Counted from the stretch's first letter, positions 1-7,845 are shown. The stretch: 11,994 nucleotides of DNA from Irpex lacteus (GCA_001986395.2 MQVO02000277.1:1-11994); one strand, 5' to 3'. Translations and numbers: made by a program. The notes: generated from the sequence alone by a model not told the origin.

Positions 1-80
1 ACTAACCTAACCTAACCTAACCTAACCTAACCTAACCTAACCTAACCTAACCTAACCTAACCTAACCTAACCTAACCTAG
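1..80 (+). repeat. Terminal telomeric repeat tract, (CCTAA)n
   Basis: Fourteen perfect CCTAA units cover 6-75, with a partial unit before them and a variant CCTAG at 76-80. The C-rich strand reads 5' to 3' into the window, as expected at a left chromosome end, so the opposite strand ends in a TTAGG overhang. The unit is 5 bp, whereas most fungi use TTAGGG. Internal tracts in this window contain both 5- and 6-bp units, so a shortened unit or collapse of CCC to CC during assembly are both possible. The tract joins the Penelope-like element with no intervening sequence. Confidence 0.92.
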
Positions 81-82
81 CG

Positions 83-1396
83 ATGGGAATTGCATGTTCC
101 CCCGATCTCGCAAATCTGTACGGCTCTCATTTCGAGAACACCGCGATGGAGGTACCAATAGTCAAAGACCGCATGCCCTTTTACGGTCGGTACCTCGATG
201 ACGTCTTAGGCATTGTTTACGCTGATAGCGCGGACGAAGCGCTGCAAATTGCACAGCACATTGCCTTTGATGACGTGGAAGTCGAGTGGTCAGCGTCAGA
301 ATGGCACACCCCCTTCTTGGACATGTTTGTTTATATTGATCCGACTACTAAGCAGTTGGCTCACAAACCATATCGCAAGCCGCTGAACCACCGTGAACGA
401 ATTCCATGGGCATCGCACCACCCCAAAGATGTAAAGAAAGGCACTTTCATCGGTGAGATGTCTAGGTTGGCCACCCTGAGTAGTTGTCTGGAACACTACG
501 AGGATGCCATACATGACTTGAGGAGTCTGTATGTCGCGCGTGGATACCCAACCGATCTGGTGAAGAAATGGATTAAGGAAAACTTTGGCAAACGCTGGAA
601 TGACAGGCTTCGTGAAGCTAAAACCCAGTCATCGTCCGTTGGGGCGTTTGTCCTTAAAACTCATTTCAATCCGGCATGGTCTTCGTTCAACGTTCACGAA
701 CTAGGACAACTTATCACAGATTCATGGCTCTCCTCACTCGCTGAGTACTCTCAACGAGAGCAAGAGAGAGTTTTCAAGAACGCGCCGAAGGTTGGCGAAG
801 TACCCGGCCTGGACCTGCCACCGGCAGTCGTTCAGCTCGGCGAAAAAGCTGGCCCGGCGTTTCCTCCGCCGCCACGCAAGCCCCGGCTTGACACGGTCCA
901 GCGCTCCCTGACGGACCTGTGGTCCGGGAAGGTCTGGCGCATCGGCGAGGCCGGTCCCTCGAGCGGGAGGCAAACGAACCAGGAGGCAGGGCCCATGCCC
1001 CTGTCGCTTGGGGATAGCAGCCGCACTACGCCCCCCGAAGCCCTGAGCACTAGGGGGGCCTCTCCCGAAGCCTTGGGCACTAGGGAGATGTCCGAAAGGA
1101 GTAGCCCGGACCCAATCCAGGCTGACCCACCTCACCCCGGTGGACTGCCGCTTCTTCCGGCAAAACCACTTGTTCCAACAGGTGAACTGGTACCGTCCAA
1201 GCTAGGAAACTACGCGACGGTGAAGGAGGTTCTTGATATTCGATCTCTAGACTATGATAAGTTTAAGTGGATCATTTCTCGCAAGAGAAATCGTAACTTG
1301 TTCGACATGACTTCCACTTGGAAGAAAAATGTCTTAGAAAAAGCTCCTGTTGAAGACGTTCTTCAGGAGTACGTGAACGCATGGGAAATAGATTAG
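83..1396 (+). CDS. Penelope-like element reverse transcriptase, N-terminally truncated
   Basis: This 437-residue ORF is the C-terminal part of a telomerase-related Penelope-like reverse transcriptase. Residues 2-18 look like RT motif B (GIACSPDLANLY). Residues 33-45 carry motif C with the catalytic pair in YLDD (37-40, DNA 191-202). A thumb-like region follows, rich in the family's conserved positions: HP, K, G, GEMSRL and LSS around residues 112-135, then DL..LY..RGYP near 145-157. Residues about 235-360 are a proline-rich low-complexity stretch, followed by a basic C-terminal segment (KWIISRKRNRN). No GIY-YIG endonuclease motif is visible, in keeping with the endonuclease-minus class. The fingers region and the first palm aspartate are missing because the telomere array interrupts the reading frame; the frame is open only from about position 71. 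The ATG at 83 is the first available Met and not a native start. The copy is almost certainly inactive. Confidence 0.9.
   Translation: MGIACSPDLANLYGSHFENTAMEVPIVKDRMPFYGRYLDDVLGIVYADSADEALQIAQHIAFDDVEVEWSASEWHTPFLDMFVYIDPTTKQLAHKPYRKPLNHRERIPWASHHPKDVKKGTFIGEMSRLATLSSCLEHYEDAIHDLRSLYVARGYPTDLVKKWIKENFGKRWNDRLREAKTQSSSVGAFVLKTHFNPAWSSFNVHELGQLITDSWLSSLAEYSQREQERVFKNAPKVGEVPGLDLPPAVVQLGEKAGPAFPPPPRKPRLDTVQRSLTDLWSGKVWRIGEAGPSSGRQTNQEAGPMPLSLGDSSRTTPPEALSTRGASPEALGTREMSERSSPDPIQADPPHPGGLPLLPAKPLVPTGELVPSKLGNYATVKEVLDIRSLDYDKFKWIISRKRNRNLFDMTSTWKKNVLEKAPVEDVLQEYVNAWEID
1034..1093 (+). repeat. 30-bp tandem duplication in the RT ORF
   Basis: Two adjacent 30-bp units (1034-1063 and 1064-1093) encode PEALSTRGAS and PEALGTREMS. 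They lie in the proline-rich region of the reverse transcriptase and keep the frame. Confidence 0.75.
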
Positions 1397-1458
1397 TCGG
1401 GGTTACTTAATTCCGGTATACAGGATAGATGTCGTTGGTTCAAACCCAAACCCGCACC
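1397..1458 (+). other. 3' UTR of the Penelope-like element
   Basis: This is the short AT/C-rich stretch between the RT stop codon (1394-1396) and the first telomere-like repeats. It holds no ORF and no clear structure. It ends where CCTAA-like units begin, the position at which such elements usually join telomeric DNA. Confidence 0.55.
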
Positions 1459-1556
1459 TAACCGGAAACCTAAGCCTAACCCTAACTACCTAACCTAAGC
1501 AATATTAACTTAGACACCTAACCCTAACTTAGGGCTAATAACCCTAATCTAGGGTT
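1459..1556. repeat. Internal degenerate telomere-like repeats with inverted units
   Basis: About 100 bp is built of CCTAA, CCCTAA and CCTAAG units, so 5- and 6-bp repeats are mixed. Near the end the orientation flips. CCCTAA-C-TTAGGG lies at 1522-1534 and AACCCTA-ATC-TAGGGTT at 1540-1556, each able to form a hairpin. The tract separates the RT-bearing segment from the ribozyme-bearing segment. It reads as an old telomere stretch buried by later terminal additions, or as the telomere-like 3' tail that these elements carry. Confidence 0.8.
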
Positions 1557-1632
1557 ACGTCACTCTGACTTTTCTTTAAGTGGCGCGCGCCTATGTCACG
1601 TTACATAGACGCGGGTGGTTTGGATGGTCTGG

Positions 1633-1650
1633 ACTAGTCACGTGACTAGT
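1633..1650. repeat. 18-bp perfect palindrome
   Basis: ACTAGTCACGTGACTAGT is its own reverse complement and is centred on an E-box-like CACGTG. It is directly followed by a second inverted repeat with arms GCGTCAT (1651-1657) and ATGACGC (1672-1678). It could be a dimeric protein site in the element's promoter region or an RNA stem. Confidence 0.85.
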
Positions 1651-1820
1651 GCGTCATCGATGATGTCATCTATGACGCGCACTTCTTCTCCCGAAGGCCC
1701 AGACTTGATCTAGAAGTTTGTCTATAGATATCGTCCAATAGTATTGCGTGATGGCCGGAGTTGCCGCCTTGGCGGCTTCTAATCTATTATTAGCTGTGTT
1801 GGTAAGCACAGTAATCGTGG

Positions 1821-1840
1821 TTTGTCATGCTTTGTCATGC
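1821..1840 (+). repeat. 10-bp perfect tandem repeat
   Basis: TTTGTCATGC occurs twice in direct succession (1821-1830 and 1831-1840). It is flanked by CGTGG (1816-1820) and CCACG (1842-1846), which can pair, so the repeat may lie in a hairpin loop. Confidence 0.7.
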
Positions 1841-1850
1841 TCCACGTCCG

Positions 1851-1862
1851 GGTATATATACC
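1851..1862 (+). promoter_or_regulatory. Candidate TATA element (GGTATATATACC)
   Basis: A perfect 12-bp palindrome with a TATATATA core lies 8 bp upstream of the ribozyme. Penelope-like pseudo-LTRs carry internal promoters, so this is a reasonable TATA box for the element RNA. The assignment is by position and sequence only. Confidence 0.4.
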
Positions 1863-1870
1863 AGGCACTA

Positions 1871-1933
1871 GCAGCGCTGATGAGTCAATCGACGAAAGCG
1901 CACTTGTCTACGATAGCCAAGTGTCTTCGCTGC
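1871..1933 (+). ncRNA. Hammerhead self-cleaving ribozyme
   Basis: All core parts appear in order. Stem I 5' strand GCAGCG (1871-1876) is followed by core CTGATGA (1877-1883) and stem II GTC-AATC-GAC (1884-1893). Core GAAA (1894-1897) comes next, then a stem III hairpin with CACTTG (1901-1906) pairing CAAGTG (1918-1923) around an 11-nt loop. The cleavage triplet CTT ends at 1927 and stem I 3' strand CGCTGC (1928-1933) pairs fully with 1871-1876. Predicted cleavage is between 1927 and 1928. Near the core, stem III has one G-U pair and one bulged C (about 1899); a shifted pairing with cleavage after C1928 is less good. The closed stem III and open stem I make it type I. The orientation matches the Penelope RT ORF, and fungal Penelope-like elements are known to encode such ribozymes. 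Confidence 0.82.
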
Positions 1934-1985
1934 CGCCTCTGACTCTAGCTCGCTCACACCTCGCTTCGCTCGGTGTTCGCTCCCC

Positions 1986-1998
1986 CCTAACCTAACCT
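1986..1998 (+). repeat. Short telomeric tract at the junction with chromosomal DNA
   Basis: CCTAACCTAACCT sits between the ribozyme segment and non-element DNA. A minus-strand open frame entering from 2245 ends within or next to it. This looks like the site where a broken chromosome end first received telomeric repeats, before the outer Penelope material was added. Confidence 0.7.
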
Positions 1999-2676
1999 CT
2001 CAAAACCCAATGCTATAGAGCCCTTTCAAGGAACGGTCCGCTTTCAAGGACCGGGGAGGCAGGAGAAGTACCGTCACCAAGTGCTTGTACTCAGAGGCTG
2101 TCACAGAGTAGGCGCCGAAGTGTGCGGCGCACAGTGCGGAGTGCGGCATTTCTTCCCACACTGTCCAATACCCGTATATTCTGATAGTACCAGTGGTTGT
2201 AAAAATGTGACTTTGCGAACACCGGCAACGTGATAGCACCTTCAAACTCTGACAAAGGTATCACGTGGCCGTTCGGACCTTACGCCCAGCGTCTTTGGAT
2301 CACGTCGACACTTGACCAGTATCCCTCTTCCTCGCTTTCATGCACGCATCTCGATTCAACTCCTGTCTAAACAGGAGCCCAGAAAGTAACTGATCTTAGC
2401 CACGAGTTTGGACAAGGCTGGTTCACTTGTCTTGGAGGAGAGCTTTGTCGGGAAGATAGATACGGATACGTACTCGTTTTGGGAGGCTACAGATACCTGG
2501 TTCGTCAAACATGGCGACCACTAGAGGAACATTGGGAAGGACACCAAGTATCTTCAGCTTATGCTTGTCCCAGCCAATTGCGACACATAAAACTCAGATG
2601 AAGCTAATTCCAACCCCAGAGTTCTCAAGAGGAAGTAAAGAAGCAACAATGAATCATTGACTGAGCACAGGACTCC
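1999..2676 (-). other. Unresolved stretch, possible gene remnants
   Basis: No complete gene is visible. On the minus strand, about 2596-2426 holds an open stretch reading roughly VLCVAIGWDKHKLKILGVLP and onward to a TGA, with a donor-like GTGAAC just before it. Another open stretch covers 2245-2000 and runs into the telomeric junction. These could be further 3' exons of the large gene upstream, or exons of a neighbour cut by the chromosome break. The splice phases I tried did not join them cleanly, so neither is called as a gene. Confidence 0.35.
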
Positions 2677-5600
2677 TCACCGATTACTAACACGACAGTT
2701 ATCGGAAAAGTCGATCAAGCCAGTTGACCCCCGAATATATGCCAGTCGAGCTTTTGCCGCATAGTACATATGGCTCATAACGTGCGCGGCGCTGATATTG
2801 CTGACCTGGGTCATCTGGAAAATACTTGATCCGTCATGCGTGGATACATCCACTCGAAATCTCTGCGTTCCTTGCAGGTCTGACATCCTAGGGCAACGTC
2901 GGCACACGCTCATGGAAGCCCCGATAATGTCCTGGAAAGTTATAGGCGTGACCAAGAAAAGTGCATCGAACTCTGATGGGCCATTGCTTCGATGAAGTAA
3001 TCTTAATGAATTGATGATCGACATATGACAGAATACTAAACTAATCATCGAGGTCGATGAAGGCACTTTGAGTGACAAACCTTGAAGCAGTGCGTAGTAT
3101 ATGGTCAGCTTCGTCATCACTATTGGTACGCCCACTTCGGTTTCGTACTCTCGAGGGGCCCGCAGTAGGTGCCGTTTGAACCGGAGGGAGTGAACCGTTG
3201 TCGACGAGACGACCAGCGACGACGGACCCACACAGGTCAAGAATGGCATAGTAGGCAAGCCTGCTGGAGGAGCCGAGCATCCGCTCGAAGTTGGCGCACT
3301 TCTGCGTTAACAGGTCCCAAGAATATAGTCCCCACAACTCTAAGGGACTCTCCGAGTTCTTTATGTGCTTCTTCGCCCATCCGAGGCCGTAACGAATGAA
3401 CACTGTGCCCGTCAGCTCTTTACTTCCTATCCAATCGCAAAATGTAAGCGTGTTAGCATGTGTGAAGTAATAGACAGTGAAAGCAGCGTGCTACTAACCT
3501 AGCTTCTTCGTCCACGCCATGCCAAGACTTCCCTTTGACTTCGGATTGGGATTCGCAGTAATGTGCTGAGACAACGGTGATTCCGGATATAAAAGCCCCA
3601 AGGCATAACCGATGAAGAGGACAATCAATGGTTGAGGTCGTGTTACACCTGAGCGTGGGGGCGATAGAAGAGGAATGGATTGGATGGCGCGAACAATCTC
3701 TTCGTTTGTGGAGGCATGGTGTGGATGTTGGTAAGTCTGATCGGGGGCCAAATATGGCGCCGTGGCCGCCATAATGCGAGCACAGTAGACTATAAGACGG
3801 TGTGGGGGTTTCTTAAAGTTCAAGATTTGCATGGCCCAGGCGAGCTGGCGATAGACATAATGCTTGTCACTTGTGGGGTTGAGAAAGTCTGCCGACTCCA
3901 CGCTGGCATACTTAAGAAGGACGTCCTGAGGGTTTACCGTCTTATGGGTGTACCTGTGAAAGTCGGTCAATGGCAAGGTCGCTATGCTCCAAGGACCACC
4001 CTGAGTGACAACGTTGGATGCTTGGATGTTGAGACGAGTGATTGCGAGAGGATCATTGGACGCCGTGATGAAATTACGCGTGGCGGCGGAAGCATGGTCG
4101 TGGACAGTGTTCAAAAGACGCCAGTGACAGTAGAGCGGCTTGTTTGACACACGACGACGACGTAGAGCATCATTGCCTACAGGAGGGGGAGGGGACCAGA
4201 TAACATTGTGGATTTTCAATGTCGTGAGAACAATGCTAATCGCTTGGGAAAGAAGAGCCTCCCGAGACACTTTGTTCACGGCCTCCCAATGAGCCTCAGC
4301 CAAGACGAGCGCGATATGAAGGAGGTTGACCGTCTGAGACTTTGCGATGAATGGAGCCGTGACAGAGCCGGGCCTAGATGTGCGTGCGGTCGTGATAGTG
4401 GAGTGTGACAGGGCCTTCAACGTCAATTCAGGCTCGTAGTCAGCATAGGGAAGGGAGGTCGGATGGCCTCGATTAGGATGAACGGCCAACATGAGGGCTC
4501 CCATTGCATCCTCCGAAGCTTCGAAAGGATGAGACATCTTCATCCACATCTTTAAGTACTTCAAACGACGTTTGGAAACCTCGGTATGCTGCATGTTATT
4601 CCGTTCCAGCTCACGAGAGACACTGGCTGTGACTCCGGAGGCAACAAGTGCGACGGTGTCACGGATGTACTGCTGAAAGCATGTGTCGAAGAGGAGAATG
4701 ACTGGTAGCACGGTGCCATCATTTTGGTATGCCGAGTACGCGGCCGACCCAAGACGGTTCTTGAAGACACTGAACATTCGAAAGAGACATCGATAGGCCT
4801 ACAGGGATTTCAGAACGTAGAACTATCAGTAGAGGACCGATAAAAGTCGACAAAGATATCGGGGCAGTCGTGAATCGTTCGTGAAGGACGACGATAAAGA
4901 CGACGATGTCATCGTCGTGTCACACCGATAACAATACGGACAGATATCGGGAGTTGATTCAACGCACCTCTGCAAAGTTGGAGCCGTAATGAAATGACAA
5001 TGAAGCATAAGAGGAATCCAGAAACTGGCCGGTGGTCTGGTCCTGAGGCCAGGCGTCGGCGGAGAGCGAGAGCGAGAGCGAGAGCTGACCGCTGAACTGA
5101 TTGAACAGCACATTGGGCCCGAGCCAGGGAAGAGTACCTTTTCTTGCGACGATCGACAAGCAAAAAGGATCCATGAGACGCGTAGTGAGGACGCAAGCGT
5201 TGCCCGTCTGCCCAAAGTTGGCGACACGCTCGAGCATGGCGGTGAGTTCCACCTGATAGAAGTACTCCATCGTGAGGATCGTGTAATCCACGTTGCCCTC
5301 GTCTGCGGTCTTTGCCAGCATGTCATGGCGAGCGCGAAGTCCCTGCTCATAAAGAACCTCCAGCGCGGATGCGAGTGGATAGGACGTCCATAAATACAAT
5401 GAGGGGTACGCCTGCTGATTGGTAAGTATGTGAGGGTGGGTGGAACGTAAACAAACGCACATGGGGCCGAAAGATCACCAGATGTCGCCGCAGATTGAAG
5501 AAAACCTGTGGTCTTACCCACGCAGCGCCCAGCGTGCACAGGATCAGTCTGAACACATCACTGAGCAATTGGTTCCAGCAGAGACATTAGCAACAAGAAG

Positions 5601-7782
5601 GGAAGACACGACGTGGAGTATCACAAACCTCGCATTCCGATGTTCCTCCTTCATAACACCGACGTCAATATGATACACGTTCTCCAACCGAAGTGAGGTG
5701 TTGATACTTGGTGTACTAAGCTTACTTTCCAACCGCCGAAACGGCCGTCCTCTCTGCTGAAGTCTGGTTAGGAGGTGATTGGCCGTAGACTTGTCCGACG
5801 CTGACTTGGCAAAAACAGCCGCAGTGGCTGCTGTCTGCTCAGCATGTTGAACATCGTGGGAGGCCACATCGTAGCGCATCCGATGGATGGCGCTGTTATA
5901 CACCTGGCAACTACCGCCAAGCAGCGGTCCCAGCGCGTCGTGCTGCACAGCTTCATTCTCAGCGATCACAGAATTGATCTCCCGTATGACCTGGTCAAAC
6001 ATATCAGGCAGGGTCGTGCATTGATAATGTCCTAAATTCCCCAAGAACGCCTGAGGGTAAACATCGACGCGTCCAGCATTCCGCCCATCAAAAAGCTGAG
6101 GAGCAGTGGAGAGGTTCATCATCATACCGCAGTAGTCCTCGTTAGGGACAGGCTGCCCTCCACGACGCTTGACTCGTGCGCCTGCGCCGGTGAAAACCAG
6201 ATTCTCGGTAGGAGGGTCGTCATCATTTAACACGGGATATGTGTCGATGTCGATAGGTTGTCGGTTTTCGTCCAGGCCGTCGAAGAACTCTTCTCCAGGA
6301 TGCTTCCGGCGGATATCCCCGGGGTCGACGTTGATGTGATTATGTGAGCGCTGAACGCTGTAAGCATGACGGCCAGTTAATGAGTGTACGAGAGGTCATG
6401 CAAACACACTTACTTGAGCTCAGTCGCGAGAGCCAACGTGATGAAACGAATCTTTCCTAGATCACGATTGCCGCACCAAGCTCTACGGTCTGTCGGCGTA
6501 GGACGCAAATGCTTAAAGGACCAATCCTGGCCGTAAGACGCTGTGAAGAAAATGGGCATCCGCGTCCCAAGAGCACCTTGATAGGCAGCTGGCGCTGCGT
6601 CGTACCAGCGGGTCCATGTTCGCCGAATTGCATGGTCCCACAACTTCGCTTGATCCCAGTTGAGCTCCAAAGTTACACCCGAATGGTTTTTATCACTAAA
6701 AAGGAATCAGACCTAGTTCGATTCATGCGCCGACAATAAGCCAGAACTTTATCGGCGACCGCCCTCGTTCAGCCCAGTCAGCTGCATGCGCCAAAGCACA
6801 TCCTCGGGGATCACGAGCACATCGTCTCCGATAACTTTCATGACATATATCGGCGAACGTCCATAGGTGAAATAGCACTTACAGCAAGTTTGTGTTGTCT
6901 TTGACGGTGTCCAGCTCATCAATGTTCCGCGGATAACGTTCTCCGGGGACATGGATGTCGGCGATGCCAGCAACGTCCAGAGAATACGCAAAGAACATAA
7001 GCAATATATGGGCTACCGTAGAGTTGACGATGGCATCCTTCAGGCGCCCACGGGTCGGCGCAGTCTCTAGCTGCACGTTCTCGGGAGCTTCACCAGCTAA
7101 CCCGCACCACAGTTGGTCGCGAGTGAACTTGCCTATACACATCAACGCCTTAGTATGGTCAAACCCGAGACAGCTGTCCTTGGCAGGGAACGGTCGGAAG
7201 AGGCGCGTGAGACAGAGCTGGATACTGAAGCTTTGGTCTGGGCGGTCCACAGGAAGAAGGGCACCGAGCCCGATGTTGTTGGGGACGATCAGAAGAGCGT
7301 CGACATGAGACGTGGAGGAAGTGTACATCATATCCGGGTCGTTGTTTCGATACTGGTATTGGTCATCGACGGTGATTTTCTGCGCAGTCTGTAACTTACG
7401 AACGGCCGCCGTTCGTGCAACGCGACCTTCGTGTTGACCCCTGTAGAGAACATCGAGGCTGCCCAGCGTGACGCGCTCGGGTTTCATCTTGTTCATTGTT
7501 TGCAACGCAAACTGGCGATCGAGATCACCCTGTGATATGCCAAGATTGACCTCTTGTTGAGAAAGGGGCGAGTCGCTGGCAAAGACAGGATCAATGTCGG
7601 CAATGTCCACATAGTCATTCCGCTCCCGCAGGGAGTCGTCGCGCTCAGCTTCTGGCCGGCGCAGTACTTCCCTTGAGAAGTTGATAATATTATTCAGTCG
7701 ACAGCTAGGCTTTTGCGAGACGGGGGAAGGAGCGGGATACTCACTGTACTATTGCGGATCTTATTTGTTGATTTTGTGACAT
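2677..7782 (-). CDS. Large multi-exon gene, predicted protein of 1,423 residues, not recognised
   Basis: Nine exons on the minus strand join in one open frame: 7782-7745, 7671-6883, 6695-6414, 6357-5629, 5548-5518, 5414-4968, 4798-3499, 3426-3081 and 2986-2677. The total is 4,272 nt including the TGA. The introns are 73, 187, 56, 80, 103, 169, 72 and 94 nt, with GT-AG ends and donors such as GTGAGT, GTAAGT, GTTTGT and GTTAGT. The start is ATG at 7782 (MSQNQQIRSAIVQ), in an exon of only 38 nt. Two exon-6 acceptors three bases apart (NAGNAG) allow one residue of variation. I see no signal peptide, helicase, kinase, transposase or reverse transcriptase motif; a hydrophobic stretch (VAHILLMFFAYSLDVAG) lies near residue 245. 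A GAGAGC microsatellite at 5061-5085 encodes a Ser-Leu repeat. The second and sixth introns hold pairs of the 26-bp palindrome. The last exon also ends in one, so the 3' end is the least certain part. The function is unknown. Confidence 0.68.
2680..2705. repeat. 26-bp palindromic repeat, copy 1 (at the end of the last exon)
   Basis: CCGAT and ATCGG arms lie at the exact 26-bp spacing of the family, with the TTATCGG half intact. The copy overlaps the last codons of the large gene (SDNCRVSNR, stop) and is the only clear copy inside an apparent exon. A degenerate partner (CCGATAA half intact, other arm TTATAGG) lies at 2921-2946. Confidence 0.55.
4837..4862. repeat. 26-bp palindromic repeat, copy 2
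   Basis: This is a perfect CCGATAA-N11-GATATCGG on the plus strand, in the 169-nt intron. It is followed by GGCAGTCG, as is the copy at 11645, so the likeness extends past the 26 bp. Confidence 0.85.
4925..4950. repeat. 26-bp palindromic repeat, copy 3
   Basis: This is a perfect CCGATAA-N11-GATATCGG on the plus strand, in the 169-nt intron, 17 nt from the splice donor and 62 bp from copy 2. Confidence 0.85.
5061..5085. repeat. GAGAGC hexanucleotide microsatellite in exon 6 of the large gene
   Basis: About four GAGAGC units on the plus strand encode a Leu-Ser run (LSLSLSLS) in the large protein. The unit length keeps the frame, so length changes would be tolerated. Confidence 0.8.
6730..6755. 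repeat. 26-bp palindromic repeat, copy 4
   Basis: On the minus strand it reads CCGATAA-N12-TTGTCGG, so one arm has a T to C change. It lies near the acceptor end of the 187-nt intron. Confidence 0.7.
6828..6853. repeat. 26-bp palindromic repeat, copy 5
   Basis: CCGATAA-N11-TATATCGG on the plus strand, 29 nt from the donor of the 187-nt intron. Confidence 0.8.
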
Positions 7783-7845
7783 TTGGAATACGAATGTGGT
7801 GGTCGTGATGAGGGGAAGTGCAACTAGGGATGAACAAGCGACCCA

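Larger units (their letters stand above)
81..1458 (+). mobile_element. 5'-truncated Penelope-like retroelement at the telomere (Athena/Coprina type)
   Basis: The element consists of the 3' part of a reverse transcriptase ORF (83-1396) and a short 3' UTR (1397-1458). Its 5' end is cut off by the terminal CCTAA array and its 3' end runs into internal telomere-like repeats at 1459. This is the arrangement known for endonuclease-lacking Penelope-like elements (Athena in bdelloid rotifers, Coprina in basidiomycetes). Those elements use the G-rich telomere overhang as primer and face the chromosome end with their 5' end. The CCTAA-type sequence downstream would let the element RNA anneal to a TTAGG overhang. 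The 5' truncation is typical of incomplete reverse transcription or later erosion and recapping. Family assignment rests on the protein motifs and the context. Confidence 0.85.
1557..1985 (+). mobile_element. Palindrome-rich Penelope-type terminal segment with ribozyme (probable pseudo-LTR or UTR)
   Basis: This 429-bp segment has telomere-like repeats on both sides and no convincing protein gene. It holds many structured motifs: CTATGT/ACATAG arms (1591-1608), an 18-bp perfect palindrome (1633-1650), GCGTCAT/ATGACGC arms (1651-1678), GCCGCC-TT-GGCGGC (1763-1776), a 10-bp tandem repeat (1821-1840), a TATA palindrome (1851-1862), a hammerhead ribozyme (1871-1933) and ACACC/GGTGT arms (1956-1976). 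The ribozyme runs in the same direction as the RT ORF. Penelope-like elements, including fungal ones, are known to carry hammerhead motifs in their flanking repeats. The segment may be the downstream repeat of the element at 81-1458 or the remains of an older, separate insertion. Confidence 0.6.
4799..4967 (-). other. 169-nt intron carrying two 26-bp palindromes and a central hairpin
   Basis: The donor is GTGCGT at 4967 and the acceptor CCCTGTAG ends at 4799, both in phase 0. The join reads SNFAE-AYRCLFRMFSV. The palindromes start 17 nt after the donor and end 38 nt before the acceptor. Between them lies a near-perfect inverted repeat, ACGACGATG-T-CATCGTCGT (4900-4918). Confidence 0.65.
6696..6882 (-). 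other. 187-nt intron carrying two 26-bp palindromes
   Basis: The donor GTAAGT (6882) overlaps a stop codon of the exon frame. The acceptor CCTTTTTAG ends at 6696, after a CTGAT branch-like site. Splicing joins NLL to DKNHSGVTLELNW in one frame. One palindrome begins 29 nt after the donor and the other ends 34 nt before the acceptor. The intron interior is open in one frame (GDDVLVIPEDVLW), but no donor would allow it to be used as an exon. Confidence 0.65.

Noticed and set aside
1..80. A CRISPR-like array of short direct repeats.
   Set aside because: The units are contiguous 5-bp telomere repeats without spacers.
83..1396. A GIY-YIG endonuclease domain at the C-terminus of the reverse transcriptase.
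   Set aside because: No such motif is visible; the C-terminal part is proline-rich and then basic.
1748..1942. A 64-codon plus-strand ORF with a hydrophobic N-terminal stretch resembling a signal peptide.
   Set aside because: It overlaps the TATA palindrome and the hammerhead ribozyme and has no sign of selection as protein; better explained as untranslated element sequence.
3680..4147. A 155-codon plus-strand ORF.
   Set aside because: It is antisense to the longest exon of the large gene, whose minus-strand frame joins neighbouring exons in phase.
4826..5539. A 237-codon minus-strand frame rich in Ser, Arg and Pro.
   Set aside because: It is a shadow frame of exon 6 and its introns; the neighbouring frame (YPSLYLWTSYPLASALEVLYE) has the splice continuity.
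6749..6991. A minus-strand open frame containing GDDVLVIPEDVLW, which recalls a polymerase GDD motif.
   Set aside because: The GDD part lies in the 187-nt intron, no splice donor would let it rejoin the next exon, and no other polymerase motifs are nearby.
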